Below are positions 1 to 12,119 of a stretch of DNA of 64,000 bases, piece after piece (position 1 is the stretch's first letter; each line of letters opens with the position of its first letter). The stretch is from Halomonas sp. TA22 (GTDB taxonomy: Bacteria > Pseudomonadota > Gammaproteobacteria > Pseudomonadales > Halomonadaceae). The stretch covers positions 372,001 to 436,000 of the forward strand of contig NZ_CP053108.1 in the NCBI RefSeq assembly GCF_013009075.1, in the 5' to 3' direction. The position numbers were made by a program, and so were the translations under genes. A model generated the notes under the pieces. The model was not told where the DNA came from. It saw nothing but the letters and a program-made list of their open reading frames with translations, and ran no database searches.

Positions 1-2254
<2,254 letters not shown>

Positions 2255-2400
2255 CTAAAAGTCGACGAGCGAAGGCCAGTCCGGCTGTGACGTGGCGCCC
2301 CAGCGGTCACGCCGGAGTATACCAGCACCGCACCTCATGCGCATGAGCCATATGGCTGGTATCGTAGACGCTGGCGCAAGGCCAGCTACCAAGAGATCAC

Positions 2401-3000
2401 ATGAGCGCACTCTATCTGCTGCACAAGCCATACCGGATGCTCTCGCAATTCACCGATACCGAGGGGCGTGCGACGCTTGCCGATTGCATCGACGTGCCCG
2501 GCGTCTACGCCGCCGGCCGGCTCGATTACGACTCCGAGGGCCTGCTGCTGCTCAGCGATGATGGCGCCCTGATCCACCGCATCAGCGATCCGCGCCACAA
2601 GCAGCCCAAGACCTACTGGGTACAGGTCGAGGGCGAACCCGATCGCGTCGCCCTTGCAGCACTGCGCTCGGGGATCATGCTGGCCGATGGCCCAACCCGC
2701 CCAGCCAAGGTGCGCCTGATCGACTCACCGCCGGTGGCCGAGCGTGACCCGCCGATACGCCAGCGCAGCAACGCACCCACTCGCTGGCTCGAGCTGACCA
2801 TCAGCGAAGGGCGCAACCGTCAGGTACGGCGCATGACCGCGCATGTCGGGCACCCTACGCTGCGCCTGGTGCGCTCGGCCATCGGCCCCTGGCGGCTCGA
2901 GGGGCTAGCGCCGGGCCAGTGGCGCCGCGAGACGCTGCACGCCCCGATCACTTCACCGCCCAGGCGCCGCACGGCACCTGCCAACAGGAGAGGCCGATGA
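2401..3000 (+). CDS. rluE: 23S rRNA pseudouridine synthase, RluE-like (RsuA family)
   Basis: Isomerises a uridine in 23S rRNA (U2457 in E. coli) to pseudouridine. The 199-residue protein starts MSALYLLHKPYRMLSQFTD, has the catalytic motif GRLDYDSEGLLLL with Asp42, and the RsuA/RluE-type segment SEGRNRQVRRMTAHVGHPTLRL. There is no S4 domain, as in RluE. The 3' end overlaps nudJ by ATGA, so the two are translationally coupled. The gene order icd<>rluE-nudJ-mnmA-hflD-purB matches E. coli as I recall it, which supports RluE over RluF or RsuB. The RNA target itself is inferred. Confidence 0.87.
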   Translation: MSALYLLHKPYRMLSQFTDTEGRATLADCIDVPGVYAAGRLDYDSEGLLLLSDDGALIHRISDPRHKQPKTYWVQVEGEPDRVALAALRSGIMLADGPTRPAKVRLIDSPPVAERDPPIRQRSNAPTRWLELTISEGRNRQVRRMTAHVGHPTLRLVRSAIGPWRLEGLAPGQWRRETLHAPITSPPRRRTAPANRRGR

Positions 3001-3446
3001 AACGCTGGTCCCCCCGAGTCACTGTCGCCACCGTGATCGAGCGTGCCGGGCGCTACCTGCTCGTCGAGGAGGATCGCGGTGGCCCCTTCACCCTATTCAA
3101 CCAGCCCGCGGGCCACCTTGAGAAAGGGGAGCGGCTGCTCGAGGCCGCCGAGCGCGAGGTGCGCGAGGAGACCGCCTGGCGCGTCGGCATCACCGACTAC
3201 CTGGGACTCTACACCTACCACTCGCAGGATGGCGTGACCTTCCATAGCCATGGCTACGTGGGCATGGCGCTGGCGCATCTCGGCAACGAGCTGGACCCAG
3301 ACATTCATGCCGTCCACTGGTTGACCTATGACGAAATAGAGGAGCTGGAGCGCGCCGGGCGCCTGCGCAGTCCACTGGTCATGCGGCGCATCCGCGATGC
3401 GCGCAGTGGGCGCCTCTTCCCGCTTGACGTGGTTCAGGAGCGTTGA
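2997..3446 (+). CDS. nudJ: NudJ-like Nudix phosphatase
   Basis: Nudix hydrolase of 149 residues, probably acting on thiamine pyrophosphate derivatives and nucleoside triphosphates like E. coli NudJ. The Nudix box runs from GHLEKGE to REVREETAW at about residues 40-63; the usual Gly near its end is Ala. The downstream LRSPLV segment is shared with NudJ. The start ATG overlaps the rluE stop (ATGA) and is preceded by a good Shine-Dalgarno (caggagagg). Position between rluE and mnmA is the conserved gammaproteobacterial arrangement. Substrate is inferred. Confidence 0.85.
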   Translation: MKRWSPRVTVATVIERAGRYLLVEEDRGGPFTLFNQPAGHLEKGERLLEAAEREVREETAWRVGITDYLGLYTYHSQDGVTFHSHGYVGMALAHLGNELDPDIHAVHWLTYDEIEELERAGRLRSPLVMRRIRDARSGRLFPLDVVQER

Positions 3447-3514
3447 AACTCGAAGCAACAGCTTTCTTTCGGGTATAATCGCGCTCCCTTTGTCGCATCC
3501 AACCGAGAACGTCT

Positions 3515-4636
3515 ATGACTGATACCGGCTCCGCCACGGGCAAGGTCATCGTCGGCATGTCCGGCGGCGTCGACTCCTCCGTCTCCGCCCTGCTGCTGCT
3601 CGAACAGGGCTATCAGGTCGAAGGACTGTTCATGAAGAACTGGGACGAGGACGACGGCACCGAATACTGTACCGCCAAGGAGGATTTGGCAGACGCCCAG
3701 GCCGTATGCGACAAGCTTGGCATCACGCTGCATACCGCCAACTTCGCTGCCGAATACTGGGACAATGTCTTCGAACATTTCCTGGCCGAGTACAAGGCCG
3801 GGCGCACGCCGAATCCCGACATCCTGTGCAACCGCGAGATCAAGTTCAAGGTGTTCCTCGAGTATGCCGAGATGCTCGGCGCCGAGAAGATCGCCACGGG
3901 CCACTATGTTCGCCAGGGCATTCGTGAAGGGCGGCCGCGCCTGCTCAAGGGCATCGACGCCAACAAGGATCAGAGCTACTTCCTGCACGCCGTGCCGGAG
4001 GCCGCCATCGCCCGCACGCTGTTCCCGGTCGGCGAGCTGGAGAAACCCGCGGTGCGTGCCCTGGCCGAGAAGCATGACCTGGTGACGGCGAAGAAGAAGG
4101 ACTCGACGGGCATCTGCTTTATCGGCGAACGGCGCTTCAGCGACTTTCTCAAGCAGTACCTGCCCGCTCAGCCGGGCCACATCGAGACCCCCGAGGGCGA
4201 CGTGATCGGCGAGCACATGGGGCTGATGTACTACACGCTGGGCCAGCGTCAAGGACTCGGCATCGGTGGGCTGGCCGCCTATCCCGAGGAGCCCTGGTAC
4301 GTCGCCGCCAAGGATCTCGAACGCAATGTCCTGATCGCCGTGCAGGGCAAGCATCATGCGTTGCTCGACAGCGATGCGCTCTGCACCGAGCCGATGGACT
4401 GGGTGGCTGGCGAGCCGCCGGCAAGTGAGGGGCGCTTTACCGCCAAGACCCGCTACCGTCAGCGCGACGTCTCCTGCCGCATGCAGACCAATGAGGATGG
4501 CGGTGTGACGGTACTCTTCGACGCCCCGCAGCGCGCCGTGACACCGGGACAGTCACTGGTGCTCTACGATGGCGATATCTGCCTGGGCGGCGGGGTGATC
4601 CGCGCCACCTGGAACCACACGGAGCCCACCGCATGA
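3515..4636 (+). CDS. mnmA: tRNA-specific 2-thiouridylase
   Basis: Thiolates U34 in the wobble position of Lys, Glu and Gln tRNAs, taking sulfur from the Tus relay. The 373-residue protein has the ATP-pyrophosphatase loop SGGVDSS at residues 16-22, the conserved LCNREIKF with Cys105, and [12 protein letters not shown] with Cys201; these two cysteines are the catalytic pair. Family length is normal. A 68-bp gap separates it from nudJ. It overlaps hflD by ATGA and begins the mnmA-hflD-purB-roxA run. Confidence 0.97.
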   Translation: MTDTGSATGKVIVGMSGGVDSSVSALLLLEQGYQVEGLFMKNWDEDDGTEYCTAKEDLADAQAVCDKLGITLHTANFAAEYWDNVFEHFLAEYKAGRTPNPDILCNREIKFKVFLEYAEMLGAEKIATGHYVRQGIREGRPRLLKGIDANKDQSYFLHAVPEAAIARTLFPVGELEKPAVRALAEKHDLVTAKKKDSTGICFIGERRFSDFLKQYLPAQPGHIETPEGDVIGEHMGLMYYTLGQRQGLGIGGLAAYPEEPWYVAAKDLERNVLIAVQGKHHALLDSDALCTEPMDWVAGEPPASEGRFTAKTRYRQRDVSCRMQTNEDGGVTVLFDAPQRAVTPGQSLVLYDGDICLGGGVIRATWNHTEPTA

Positions 4637-5277
4637 GCAGCACCCCGATCCACTCCATCCCGGACACCCCCATGGCACGTCAGGTAATGGCACTGGCCGG
4701 GGTCTTCCAGGCTGCCGCCGTGGTCAACGACCTGGCACGCACCGGACAGGCCGACGAACGCTACTGGAAAACCTTGATCCGGGCCACCATCGATACCGAC
4801 CCGGAGAGCTTCGAGGCGATCTACGGCGGGCACCCCAACTACCTGCGCCAGGGCCTCGAGACGCTCGAGGCCGTGGTAGGGCGCAAACAGGCCGACCCGG
4901 TGGTGTTGCGCTACGGCTTCTCGCTGCTGATGCTGATGCAGAAGCTGCACAAGGATGACGCGATGATGGCCACCCTGGGGAGCAAGCTGACCCGCATCCA
5001 GGGCCAGGCCGAGCACTTCGGCGACACTCACGAGAACGTGGTGGCAAGCCTGGGCGAGCTCTACCAGGAGACCCTCTCCACCTTCAAGTACCGCATCGTC
5101 GTGCAGGGTGACCCGACCCTGTTACAGCAGCGCATGATGCCCGAACGGGTACGCGCCACCCTGCTGGCCGGGGTGCGCTTTGCACTGCTCTGGCATCAGC
5201 AGGGCGGACGACGCTGGAAGTTGATCTTCCAGCGTGGCGCCATGAAGAGCGCCATCGACGACATCAACCGCCATTAA
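4633..5277 (+). CDS. hflD: High frequency lysogenisation protein HflD homologue
   Basis: A 214-residue, mostly helical protein. In E. coli HflD is peripheral to the membrane and restrains phage lambda CII; its cellular role is otherwise poorly defined. The start [20 protein letters not shown] is followed by the conserved segment [19 protein letters not shown] near residues 16-34. The start overlaps the mnmA stop (ATGA) and the gene lies 27 bp before purB, the same neighbourhood as in E. coli and Pseudomonas. Identification rests on similarity and synteny. Confidence 0.92.
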   Translation: MSSTPIHSIPDTPMARQVMALAGVFQAAAVVNDLARTGQADERYWKTLIRATIDTDPESFEAIYGGHPNYLRQGLETLEAVVGRKQADPVVLRYGFSLLMLMQKLHKDDAMMATLGSKLTRIQGQAEHFGDTHENVVASLGELYQETLSTFKYRIVVQGDPTLLQQRMMPERVRATLLAGVRFALLWHQQGGRRWKLIFQRGAMKSAIDDINRH

Positions 5278-6669
<1,392 letters not shown>

Positions 6670-6670
6670 C

Positions 6671-7855
6671 ATGGATGCCAATACGCCCCTAACGCTGCTT
6701 GGCGGGATATCGGCCAGCGAGTTCCTGCGCGACTACTGGCAACGCAAGCCGCTGCTGATCCGTGGCGCCTTTCCCGACTTCGAGAGCCCGCTGGACCCCG
6801 ATGAACTGGCCGGCCTTGCCTGCGAGGAGGGTATCGAGGCACGCCTGGTCGAGGAGCATGGAGCCGAAGGCCCCTGGCAGGTCAGCCACGGCCCCTTCGA
6901 CGAAGCCACCTTCGAGGCACTGCCCGAGCAGCAGTGGTCGCTGCTGGTCCAGGCCGTCGACCACTACGTGCCCGAAGTGGCCGAACTGCTCGAGCAGTTC
7001 ACCTTCCTGTCCCGCTGGCGGCTGGATGACATCATGATCAGCTACGCGGCACCTGGCGGCAGCGTCGGCCCCCATGTCGACCAGTACGATGTGTTCCTGC
7101 TCCAGGCCAGCGGCGCGAGACGCTGGCAGCTAGGGGGCTTCATTGGCGACGATGCCCCGATCGTTGCCGGGATCGACCTGCGCATTCTCGAGCGCTTCGA
7201 GGTCGAAGCCGACGCCGATTGGGTGCTGGAGCCAGGCGATATGCTCTACCTGCCGCCCGGCTATGCCCATAACGGGATCAGCGAGTCGGATGATTGCATG
7301 ACGATCTCGGTGGGCTTTCGTGCCCCCTCCGCCGACGAGTCCATCACCTCCTATGCCGACTATGTCGGCGAGACCCTCCCGCCCTCCCGGCGCTATTCGG
7401 ATGCCGGCATGCAAGCGCCAAACGATTCCGGCGAGCTCAACGATGCATCAGTGGCGCGCATGCGCTCACTGATCCTCGAGAGCCTCGACGACCCCGCACA
7501 GCTGGCGCAGTGGTTCGGCCGTGTCATGACCCAGCCCAAGTATGCCGATCAACTGATTCCCGTCGAGACGCCCACGCAGGAGGAGGCGCTTGTCGCCGAG
7601 CTACAGGAGGGCAACGAGCTGGCACGCAGCCCCGGTTCGCGCTTCGTGTGGCGGCGACTCGACGAGACGCTTGCCACACTGTTCGCCGATGGCGAAGGGT
7701 ATACCTGCTCACTGGCATTGGCACAACGCCTCGCCGACCCTTGGGCGCCACTGGATGCCGAGATGCTGGAGTTCGATGGTGCCGGCGAGCTGCTGACCGC
7801 TCTCTACGACCGTGGCAGCCTGGGTTGGCCAGCGCTGGCCGAAGATGAGGAGTAG
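6671..7855 (+). CDS. roxA: Ribosomal protein L16 arginine hydroxylase-like JmjC/cupin oxygenase
   Basis: 2-Oxoglutarate/Fe(II)-dependent oxygenase of the YcfD/RoxA family; the E. coli enzyme hydroxylates Arg81 of ribosomal protein L16. The 394-residue protein has the iron triad in a JmjC fold: His135 and Asp137 in GPHVDQYDVF and His200 in PPGYAHNGIS. The N-terminal part (residues 15-35, EFLRDYWQRKPLLIRGAFPD) is typical of the family. ATG at 6671 follows the purB stop by one base. The L16 substrate is inferred from the family. Confidence 0.88.
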   Translation: MDANTPLTLLGGISASEFLRDYWQRKPLLIRGAFPDFESPLDPDELAGLACEEGIEARLVEEHGAEGPWQVSHGPFDEATFEALPEQQWSLLVQAVDHYVPEVAELLEQFTFLSRWRLDDIMISYAAPGGSVGPHVDQYDVFLLQASGARRWQLGGFIGDDAPIVAGIDLRILERFEVEADADWVLEPGDMLYLPPGYAHNGISESDDCMTISVGFRAPSADESITSYADYVGETLPPSRRYSDAGMQAPNDSGELNDASVARMRSLILESLDDPAQLAQWFGRVMTQPKYADQLIPVETPTQEEALVAELQEGNELARSPGSRFVWRRLDETLATLFADGEGYTCSLALAQRLADPWAPLDAEMLEFDGAGELLTALYDRGSLGWPALAEDEE

Positions 7856-7859
7856 TCCC

Positions 7860-8306
7860 ATGAGCGAGAGCGTGACGATCCAGCAGGGCGACTGGGAGGA
7901 GCTCGGCGCACTGGCTGGCGACATTCGCCGCATCGTGTTCATCGACGAGCAGTTCGTCCCCCAGGAGGAGGAGTGGGATGGCCGCGATGGCATTTCACTA
8001 CACTTTCTGGCCTACCACGCCGATGCACGCTTCCAGGGCAAGCCGCTGGGCACCGCCAGACTGCTGCCGGACGGCCACTTGGGGCGTGTGGCGGTACTTG
8101 CCGAGGCGCGCGGACTGGGCATCGGCCTGCAACTGGTGAAGGCCGGAATCGAGGCGGCACGTAGCCAGGGACACGCCACGATCGAGCTTTCGGCCCAGAG
8201 TCATGCCCTGGCATTCTACCAACGTCTCGGTTTCGTCGCCCACGGCGATGAATTCTTCGACGCAGGAATACCGCACCGCAACATGACCCTCCCGCTAGAC
8301 GACTGA
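7860..8306 (+). CDS. GNAT family N-acetyltransferase
   Basis: 148-residue acetyl-CoA-dependent acetyltransferase of the ElaA/YjcF-like GNAT type. The acetyl-CoA-binding motif A is visible as RVAVLAEARGLGIGLQLVKAGIEAA around residues 76-100 (RGLGIG loop), and motif B as ALAFYQRLGFVAHGDEFFDAGIPH near the end. It starts 5 bp after roxA, so it probably belongs to the same transcript. The substrate cannot be told from the sequence; ElaA-type enzymes are poorly characterised. Confidence 0.85.
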   Translation: MSESVTIQQGDWEELGALAGDIRRIVFIDEQFVPQEEEWDGRDGISLHFLAYHADARFQGKPLGTARLLPDGHLGRVAVLAEARGLGIGLQLVKAGIEAARSQGHATIELSAQSHALAFYQRLGFVAHGDEFFDAGIPHRNMTLPLDD

Positions 8307-8340
8307 TTCTCCTCTCTGTTCCGTAAAGTCCGGAAATTGA

Positions 8341-8385
8341 CTACATAAAGCGAGCCATTAATGGCTCGCTTGTAGTCTTACTACA
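8341..8385 (+). terminator. Stem-loop pair after the GNAT gene
   Basis: Bases 8348-8371 form a perfect 24-base palindrome, a stable stem. Outer flanks ctaca (8341-8345) and tgtag (8371-8375) can also pair, and tgtagt (8371-8376) can instead pair with actaca (8380-8385) over a 3-base loop. There is no clear U-run, so termination is possible but not certain. Confidence 0.45.
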
Positions 8386-8457
8386 ACGTCTTCTGCCCCT
8401 AAGTAATGATTGTTGAGCCCAGCATTCATGGGCCATAGTTCAATTACAGGCAGCATT

Positions 8458-8471
8458 AAAACGATCGTTTT
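8458..8471. promoter_or_regulatory. Palindromic operator candidate, distal copy, upstream of aceA
   Basis: A perfect 14-base palindrome, AAAACGATCGTTTT, with core AAAC-N4-GTTT. This core resembles TetR-family fatty-acid regulator sites (PsrA: AAAC-N4-GTTT flanked by G/C). The regulator is unknown. Confidence 0.5.
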
Positions 8472-8493
8472 ATATCCAGCCATGTAGTCGATA

Positions 8494-8507
8494 TAAACAA
8501 TCGTTTT
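8494..8507. promoter_or_regulatory. Palindromic operator candidate, proximal copy, upstream of aceA
   Basis: TAAACAATCGTTTT differs from the upstream copy at two bases but keeps AAAC-N4-GTTT. The two sites start 36 bases apart. The site is 131 bp before the aceA start. Confidence 0.5.
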
Positions 8508-8638
8508 AATTTTTTCCTGATTGGACCCAGGCAGCGCTTCAACGAATCAAGCCCAGGTTAACTCAGCCACGGCTTCGCTGGTGCAGCATAAGCAACGCGG
8601 TGCACTGCGGACAACGGAACATCAACAGGATGGCCCCT

Positions 8639-10237
8639 ATGGCAGCTTATCAAGACGATCTCAACACCATTGCCCAACTACGCGACACCCAGAATGGCAA
8701 GTGGGACAACATCAGTTCCGAATCCGCCGCACGCATGCGAGCCCAGAATCGCTTCAGGACTGGCCTGGACATAGCGCGTTACACCGCCGCGATCATGCGT
8801 CGCGACATGGCCGAGTACGACAACGACACCAGCAAGTACACCCAATCGCTGGGCTGCTGGCACGGCTTCATCGGCCAACAGAAGATGATCGCCATCAAGC
8901 GTCACCATGGCACCACCAAAGGACGCTACCTCTACCTCTCTGGCTGGATGGTCGCCGCCATGCGCTCGGAATTCGGCCCCCTGCCCGACCAGTCGATGCA
9001 TGAGAAGACCTCGGTGCCGGCGCTGATCGAGGAGCTCTATACCTTCCTGCGTCAGGCCGATGCCCGTGAACTGGGCCATCTGTTCCATGAACTCGACGAC
9101 GCCCGTGCCAAGGGTGACGAGATCGCCGCCAAGGCGGTGCAGAACAGGATCGACAACTACGAGACCCACGTGGTACCGATCATCGCCGACATCGATGCCG
9201 GTTTCGGTAACGAAGAGGCGACCTACCTGCTGGCCAAGAAGATGATCGAAGCGGGTGCCTGCTGCATCCAGCTCGAGAACCAGGTCTCGGATGCCAAGCA
9301 GTGCGGCCACCAGGATGGCAAGGTGACCGTGCCACATGAGGATTTCCTCTCCAAGATCCACGCCGTGCGTTACGCCTTCCTGGAGCTTGGTGTCGACGAC
9401 GGAGTGATCGTGGCACGAACCGACTCGCTGGGTGCCGGCCTGACCCAGAAGATACCGGTCAGCAAAGAGCCGGGCGATCTTGCTGCTCAGTACAACAACT
9501 TCCTCCATACGGTGCCAATCGACACCAGCAACGACGTGAGCGAAGGCGACACCTTGATCAAGCTCGACGGCGAGCTGAGAAAGCCGCTGCGCCTGGCCAA
9601 CGGTCTTTACCGGTTCCGTTCCGGCACTGGCGAGGATCGCGTGGTACTGGACTGCATCACCTCACTGCAGAACGGCGCCGACCTGCTATGGATCGAGACC
9701 GAGAAACCCCATGTCGGACAAATCGCCAGCATGGTCGACCGTATCCGCGAAGTGGTGCCGGACGCCAAGCTAGTTTACAACAACTCACCATCGTTCAACT
9801 GGACACTGAACTTCCGACAGCAGGTGTTCGACGCCTGGGAACAGGAGGGCAAGGATCTCTCGGCCTATGATCGCACCCAACTGATGAGTGCTGAATACGA
9901 CGATACCGAGCTTGCGCAGGTCGCTGATGAGTGGACGCGCAACTTCCAGCGCGAGGGCTCACGTCAGGCAGGTATCTTCCACCATCTGATCACGCTGCCG
10001 ACCTACCATACCGCCGCGCTCTCCACCGACGATCTGGCACGCGGCTACTTCGGCGATGAGGGAATGCTGGCCTACGTCGCCGGCGTGCAGCGCCAAGAGA
10101 TCCGCAAGGGCCTGGCCTGCGTCAAGCATCAGGACATGGCTGGCTCCAATATCGGCGATGATCACAAGGGATACTTCTCCGGCGAGGGCGCACTGAAGGC
10201 CGGCGGCAAGGACAACACCATGAACCAATTCGGCTGA
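8639..10237 (+). CDS. aceA: Isocitrate lyase
   Basis: Splits isocitrate into glyoxylate and succinate, the first step of the glyoxylate shunt, allowing growth on acetate and fatty acids. The 532-residue protein is of the longer Pseudomonas type (about 531). Start MAAYQDDLNTIAQLRD at 8639 was chosen over upstream in-frame ATGs because caacagga sits about 9 bp before it and the N-terminus then matches the family. The catalytic loop appears as KQCGHQDGKV, with QLENQVSDAKQCGH around it, and the C-terminus ends GKDNTMNQFG. The gene is monocistronic, with a terminator at 10281. It competes with icd for isocitrate; no aceB or glcB is in the window. Confidence 0.97.
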   Translation: MAAYQDDLNTIAQLRDTQNGKWDNISSESAARMRAQNRFRTGLDIARYTAAIMRRDMAEYDNDTSKYTQSLGCWHGFIGQQKMIAIKRHHGTTKGRYLYLSGWMVAAMRSEFGPLPDQSMHEKTSVPALIEELYTFLRQADARELGHLFHELDDARAKGDEIAAKAVQNRIDNYETHVVPIIADIDAGFGNEEATYLLAKKMIEAGACCIQLENQVSDAKQCGHQDGKVTVPHEDFLSKIHAVRYAFLELGVDDGVIVARTDSLGAGLTQKIPVSKEPGDLAAQYNNFLHTVPIDTSNDVSEGDTLIKLDGELRKPLRLANGLYRFRSGTGEDRVVLDCITSLQNGADLLWIETEKPHVGQIASMVDRIREVVPDAKLVYNNSPSFNWTLNFRQQVFDAWEQEGKDLSAYDRTQLMSAEYDDTELAQVADEWTRNFQREGSRQAGIFHHLITLPTYHTAALSTDDLARGYFGDEGMLAYVAGVQRQEIRKGLACVKHQDMAGSNIGDDHKGYFSGEGALKAGGKDNTMNQFG

Positions 10238-10280
10238 TGCTGAAATAATAGACTGAGATCAAGACTCCAGGCATGGAATT

Positions 10281-10307
10281 GGGAGGCGCAAGCCTCCCTC
10301 TTTTTGT
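10281..10307 (+). terminator. Rho-independent terminator of aceA
   Basis: Seven-base stem gggaggc/gcctccc with loop gcaa, followed by ctcttttt. Confidence 0.85.
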
Positions 10308-10468
10308 TAACCCAGCCACTCGGCTCGGGATTCTCATTGTTTGTCGATTCCAGTACCTCGCGCATGGCACAAACCACCTTTAGGCTGGTCGAATGGGTCA
10401 GTCGGCGATAAACTGATTTTCAAACGCCGTTTCATAACCATGACGACGTAATACAGGAGGTGCCTTGC

Positions 10469-10936
10469 ATGAAACGACTTCTTCCCGTGTTGGCCATCGG
10501 CGTGCTGACACTTGCCGGCTGCGCCAATACCGCCCCCTATGGCGGTAACGTTTACCGGGGCAGCCAGGCGCAGACTGGTCAGAGCGTGGCCTACGGCACC
10601 ATCACTGCCATGCGCCAGGTACAGATCCAGGCCGACAGCCCCCAGGGCAACGTGATCGGCACCCTCGGCGGCGGGGTCATCGGCGGTCTGCTCGGCAATC
10701 AGATCGGTGGCGGTTCCGGCCGCCAGATTGCCACTGCCGCAGGCGCCATCGGGGGTGCGGCGGCGGGCTCTCGTACCGAAGACGCCGTCAACCGGGTACG
10801 CGCCTGGGAGATGGAGATTCGCCGTGACAGTGGCGATAGCGTCGTCGTGGTACAGCGCGCCGACCAGCAGTTTCAAGTGGGTCAGCGCGTGCGCCTGATC
10901 GGTAGCGGTGCCAATATGAGTGTTGCCCCTTACTGA
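10469..10936 (+). CDS. SlyB/Pcp-like glycine-zipper outer-membrane lipoprotein
   Basis: 155-residue lipoprotein precursor. The signal peptide MKRLLPVLAIGVLTLAGC ends in the lipobox LAGC with Cys18 as lipidation site. Residues about 57-105 form a glycine-zipper segment (NVIGTLGGGVIGGLLGNQIG and onward), as in SlyB and the Rickettsia 17-kDa antigen family. The C-terminal part is a small beta domain ending GSGANMSVAPY. The start at 10469 has aggagg 8 bp upstream. In the family these proteins sit in the outer membrane and help envelope integrity. A convergent hairpin follows. Confidence 0.85.
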   Translation: MKRLLPVLAIGVLTLAGCANTAPYGGNVYRGSQAQTGQSVAYGTITAMRQVQIQADSPQGNVIGTLGGGVIGGLLGNQIGGGSGRQIATAAGAIGGAAAGSRTEDAVNRVRAWEMEIRRDSGDSVVVVQRADQQFQVGQRVRLIGSGANMSVAPY

Positions 10937-10957
10937 TCCGCTTCGATCTCATCAGTA

Positions 10958-10990
10958 CGAATGAGGCCCGCCATTGGCGGGCCTCATTCG
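10958..10990. terminator. Bidirectional hairpin between lipoprotein and membrane protein genes
   Basis: Perfect 15-base arms (10958-10972 and 10976-10990) around an att loop, located between two convergent genes. No long U-run on either side. Confidence 0.6.
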
Positions 10991-11013
10991 TTCCAGAGAT
11001 ATCGAGAAGCGTA

Positions 11014-11289
11014 TCAGAACCGCTTCATCGCCGCTCCCAGCACCAGTCGAATGATCAGATAAACCAGCGCCAGCGTCAGCAGGCTCAAGATCATGTCGAT
11101 CGGTCGAATCAGAAAAGTAGCGCCCAGCACGGCAAAGGCGGGACACCAGATCCAACGATCGCCATGTCCGGGACGCAATACCTCGGGTAGTATCTTGACC
11201 AGGAATTCTCTTAGCGTCCCTTCCCACGCCTTCAGGCAAAAAAACAAAATGAGAGCAAAGGCAATCAGCCAGATCAGCGTTTCGGTCAT
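11014..11289 (-). CDS. Small inner-membrane protein of unknown function
   Basis: 91 residues with three hydrophobic stretches: about 3-19 (TLIWLIAFALILFFCLK), 48-62 (CPAFAVLGATFLIRP) and 67-86 (ILSLLTLALVYLIIRLVLGA). The polar segment between the first two holds DRWIWC. ATG at 11289 follows gagaaagatcg on the reverse strand. I do not recognise a family. It converges with the lipoprotein gene and stands alone otherwise. Confidence 0.6.
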   Translation of the reverse strand: MTETLIWLIAFALILFFCLKAWEGTLREFLVKILPEVLRPGHGDRWIWCPAFAVLGATFLIRPIDMILSLLTLALVYLIIRLVLGAAMKRF

Positions 11290-11550
11290 CGATCTTTCTC
11301 CATGAAAAATTTTACGGGGATAGGATAAAGTTTCCCCAAGAGTAAATCATGTAGGAGCGGGAATGTAGCTCTTGCTTGGTTCGCCTCAAGCGTTCGCACG
11401 CATCGGCCGGTGCGCCCCTCGACAGTCGCCATGGCCTTGAGCCATGGTCATGATCACACGCGGCAACCTGAAAAAATTCCTTTCGCCCCTGACAGAATCG
11501 ACCAGGGCACGTACCATAATAGAGACATGCACTCACCGAAAGGTCCATCA

Positions 11551-12033
11551 ATGCAGATTGCGCAAAATTCCGTTGTCGCGTTCCACTACACCCTGACCAA
11601 CGACGCGGGTGAGGTGCTGGATAGCTCGGAAGGCCGCGAGCCGCTGACGTATCTCCATGGCGCCGGCAATATCATTCCCGGTCTCGAGAAGGAACTGGAA
11701 GGTCGCCAGAGCGGCGACAAGTTGCAAGTGACGGTAGCGCCAGAAGAGGGCTATGGCCAGACTCAGGAGGCACTGGTTCAGGAGGTTCCCATGGAATCCT
11801 TCCAGGGTGTCGAGAATGTCGAGCCGGGCATGCAGTTCCAGGCGCAGACCCAGGGCGGCCCGCTGATGGTCACCGTGACCAAGGTCGAGGGCGACAGCGT
11901 CACTGTCGATGGCAATCACCCGCTGGCCGGTCAGACGCTCAACTTCGACGTCGAGATCGCCACCGTCCGTGAAGCCAGCAAGGAAGAGCTCGAGCACGGC
12001 CACGTTCATGGTGAGGGTGGCGTCGAGCACTGA
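11551..12033 (+). CDS. slyD: SlyD-like FKBP-type peptidyl-prolyl isomerase with His-containing tail
   Basis: 160-residue cytosolic prolyl isomerase and chaperone of the SlyD/SlpA group. The FKBP half is split by an insert-in-flap domain, as in SlyD: FHYTLTNDAGEVLDSS, then LTYLHGAGNIIPGLEKELEG (33-52), the insert at about 65-120, and GNHPLAGQTLNFDVEIATVR (121-140). The tail after residue 145 contains His149, 151, 153 and 160 (EHGHVHGEGGVEH), a short version of the nickel-binding tail of E. coli SlyD. It lies tail-to-tail with nikR beside nikABCDE, which fits a role in nickel handling (inference). ATG at 11551 is the first Met that gives a normal FKBP N-terminus. Confidence 0.87.
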   Translation: MQIAQNSVVAFHYTLTNDAGEVLDSSEGREPLTYLHGAGNIIPGLEKELEGRQSGDKLQVTVAPEEGYGQTQEALVQEVPMESFQGVENVEPGMQFQAQTQGGPLMVTVTKVEGDSVTVDGNHPLAGQTLNFDVEIATVREASKEELEHGHVHGEGGVEH

Positions 12034-12060
12034 GTTCGCCACACGATCTGAGCACGCCGC

Positions 12061-12089
12061 CGACAGGGCAGCCACTGGCTGCCCTGTCG
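12061..12089. terminator. Hairpin between slyD and nikR
   Basis: Thirteen-base arms (12061-12073 and 12077-12089) around loop act, between convergent genes. No U-run; likely a bidirectional terminator or mRNA end. Confidence 0.55.
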
Positions 12090-12119
12090 TCATATCTGCA
12101 GCAGCCGTTGGCTGACGCG

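Larger units (their letters stand above)
8307..8638. other. Intergenic region upstream of aceA
   Basis: 332 bases without a gene. It holds a strong hairpin just after the GNAT stop, an AT-rich stretch, and two copies of an AAAC-N4-GTTT palindrome at 8458 and 8494 (listed separately). The aceA Shine-Dalgarno is at its right end. It looks like the aceA control region. Confidence 0.7.

Noticed and set aside
3434-4357. A 307-codon reverse frame over mnmA
   Set aside because: mnmA is certain on the other strand with both catalytic cysteines; no family resemblance in the reverse frame.
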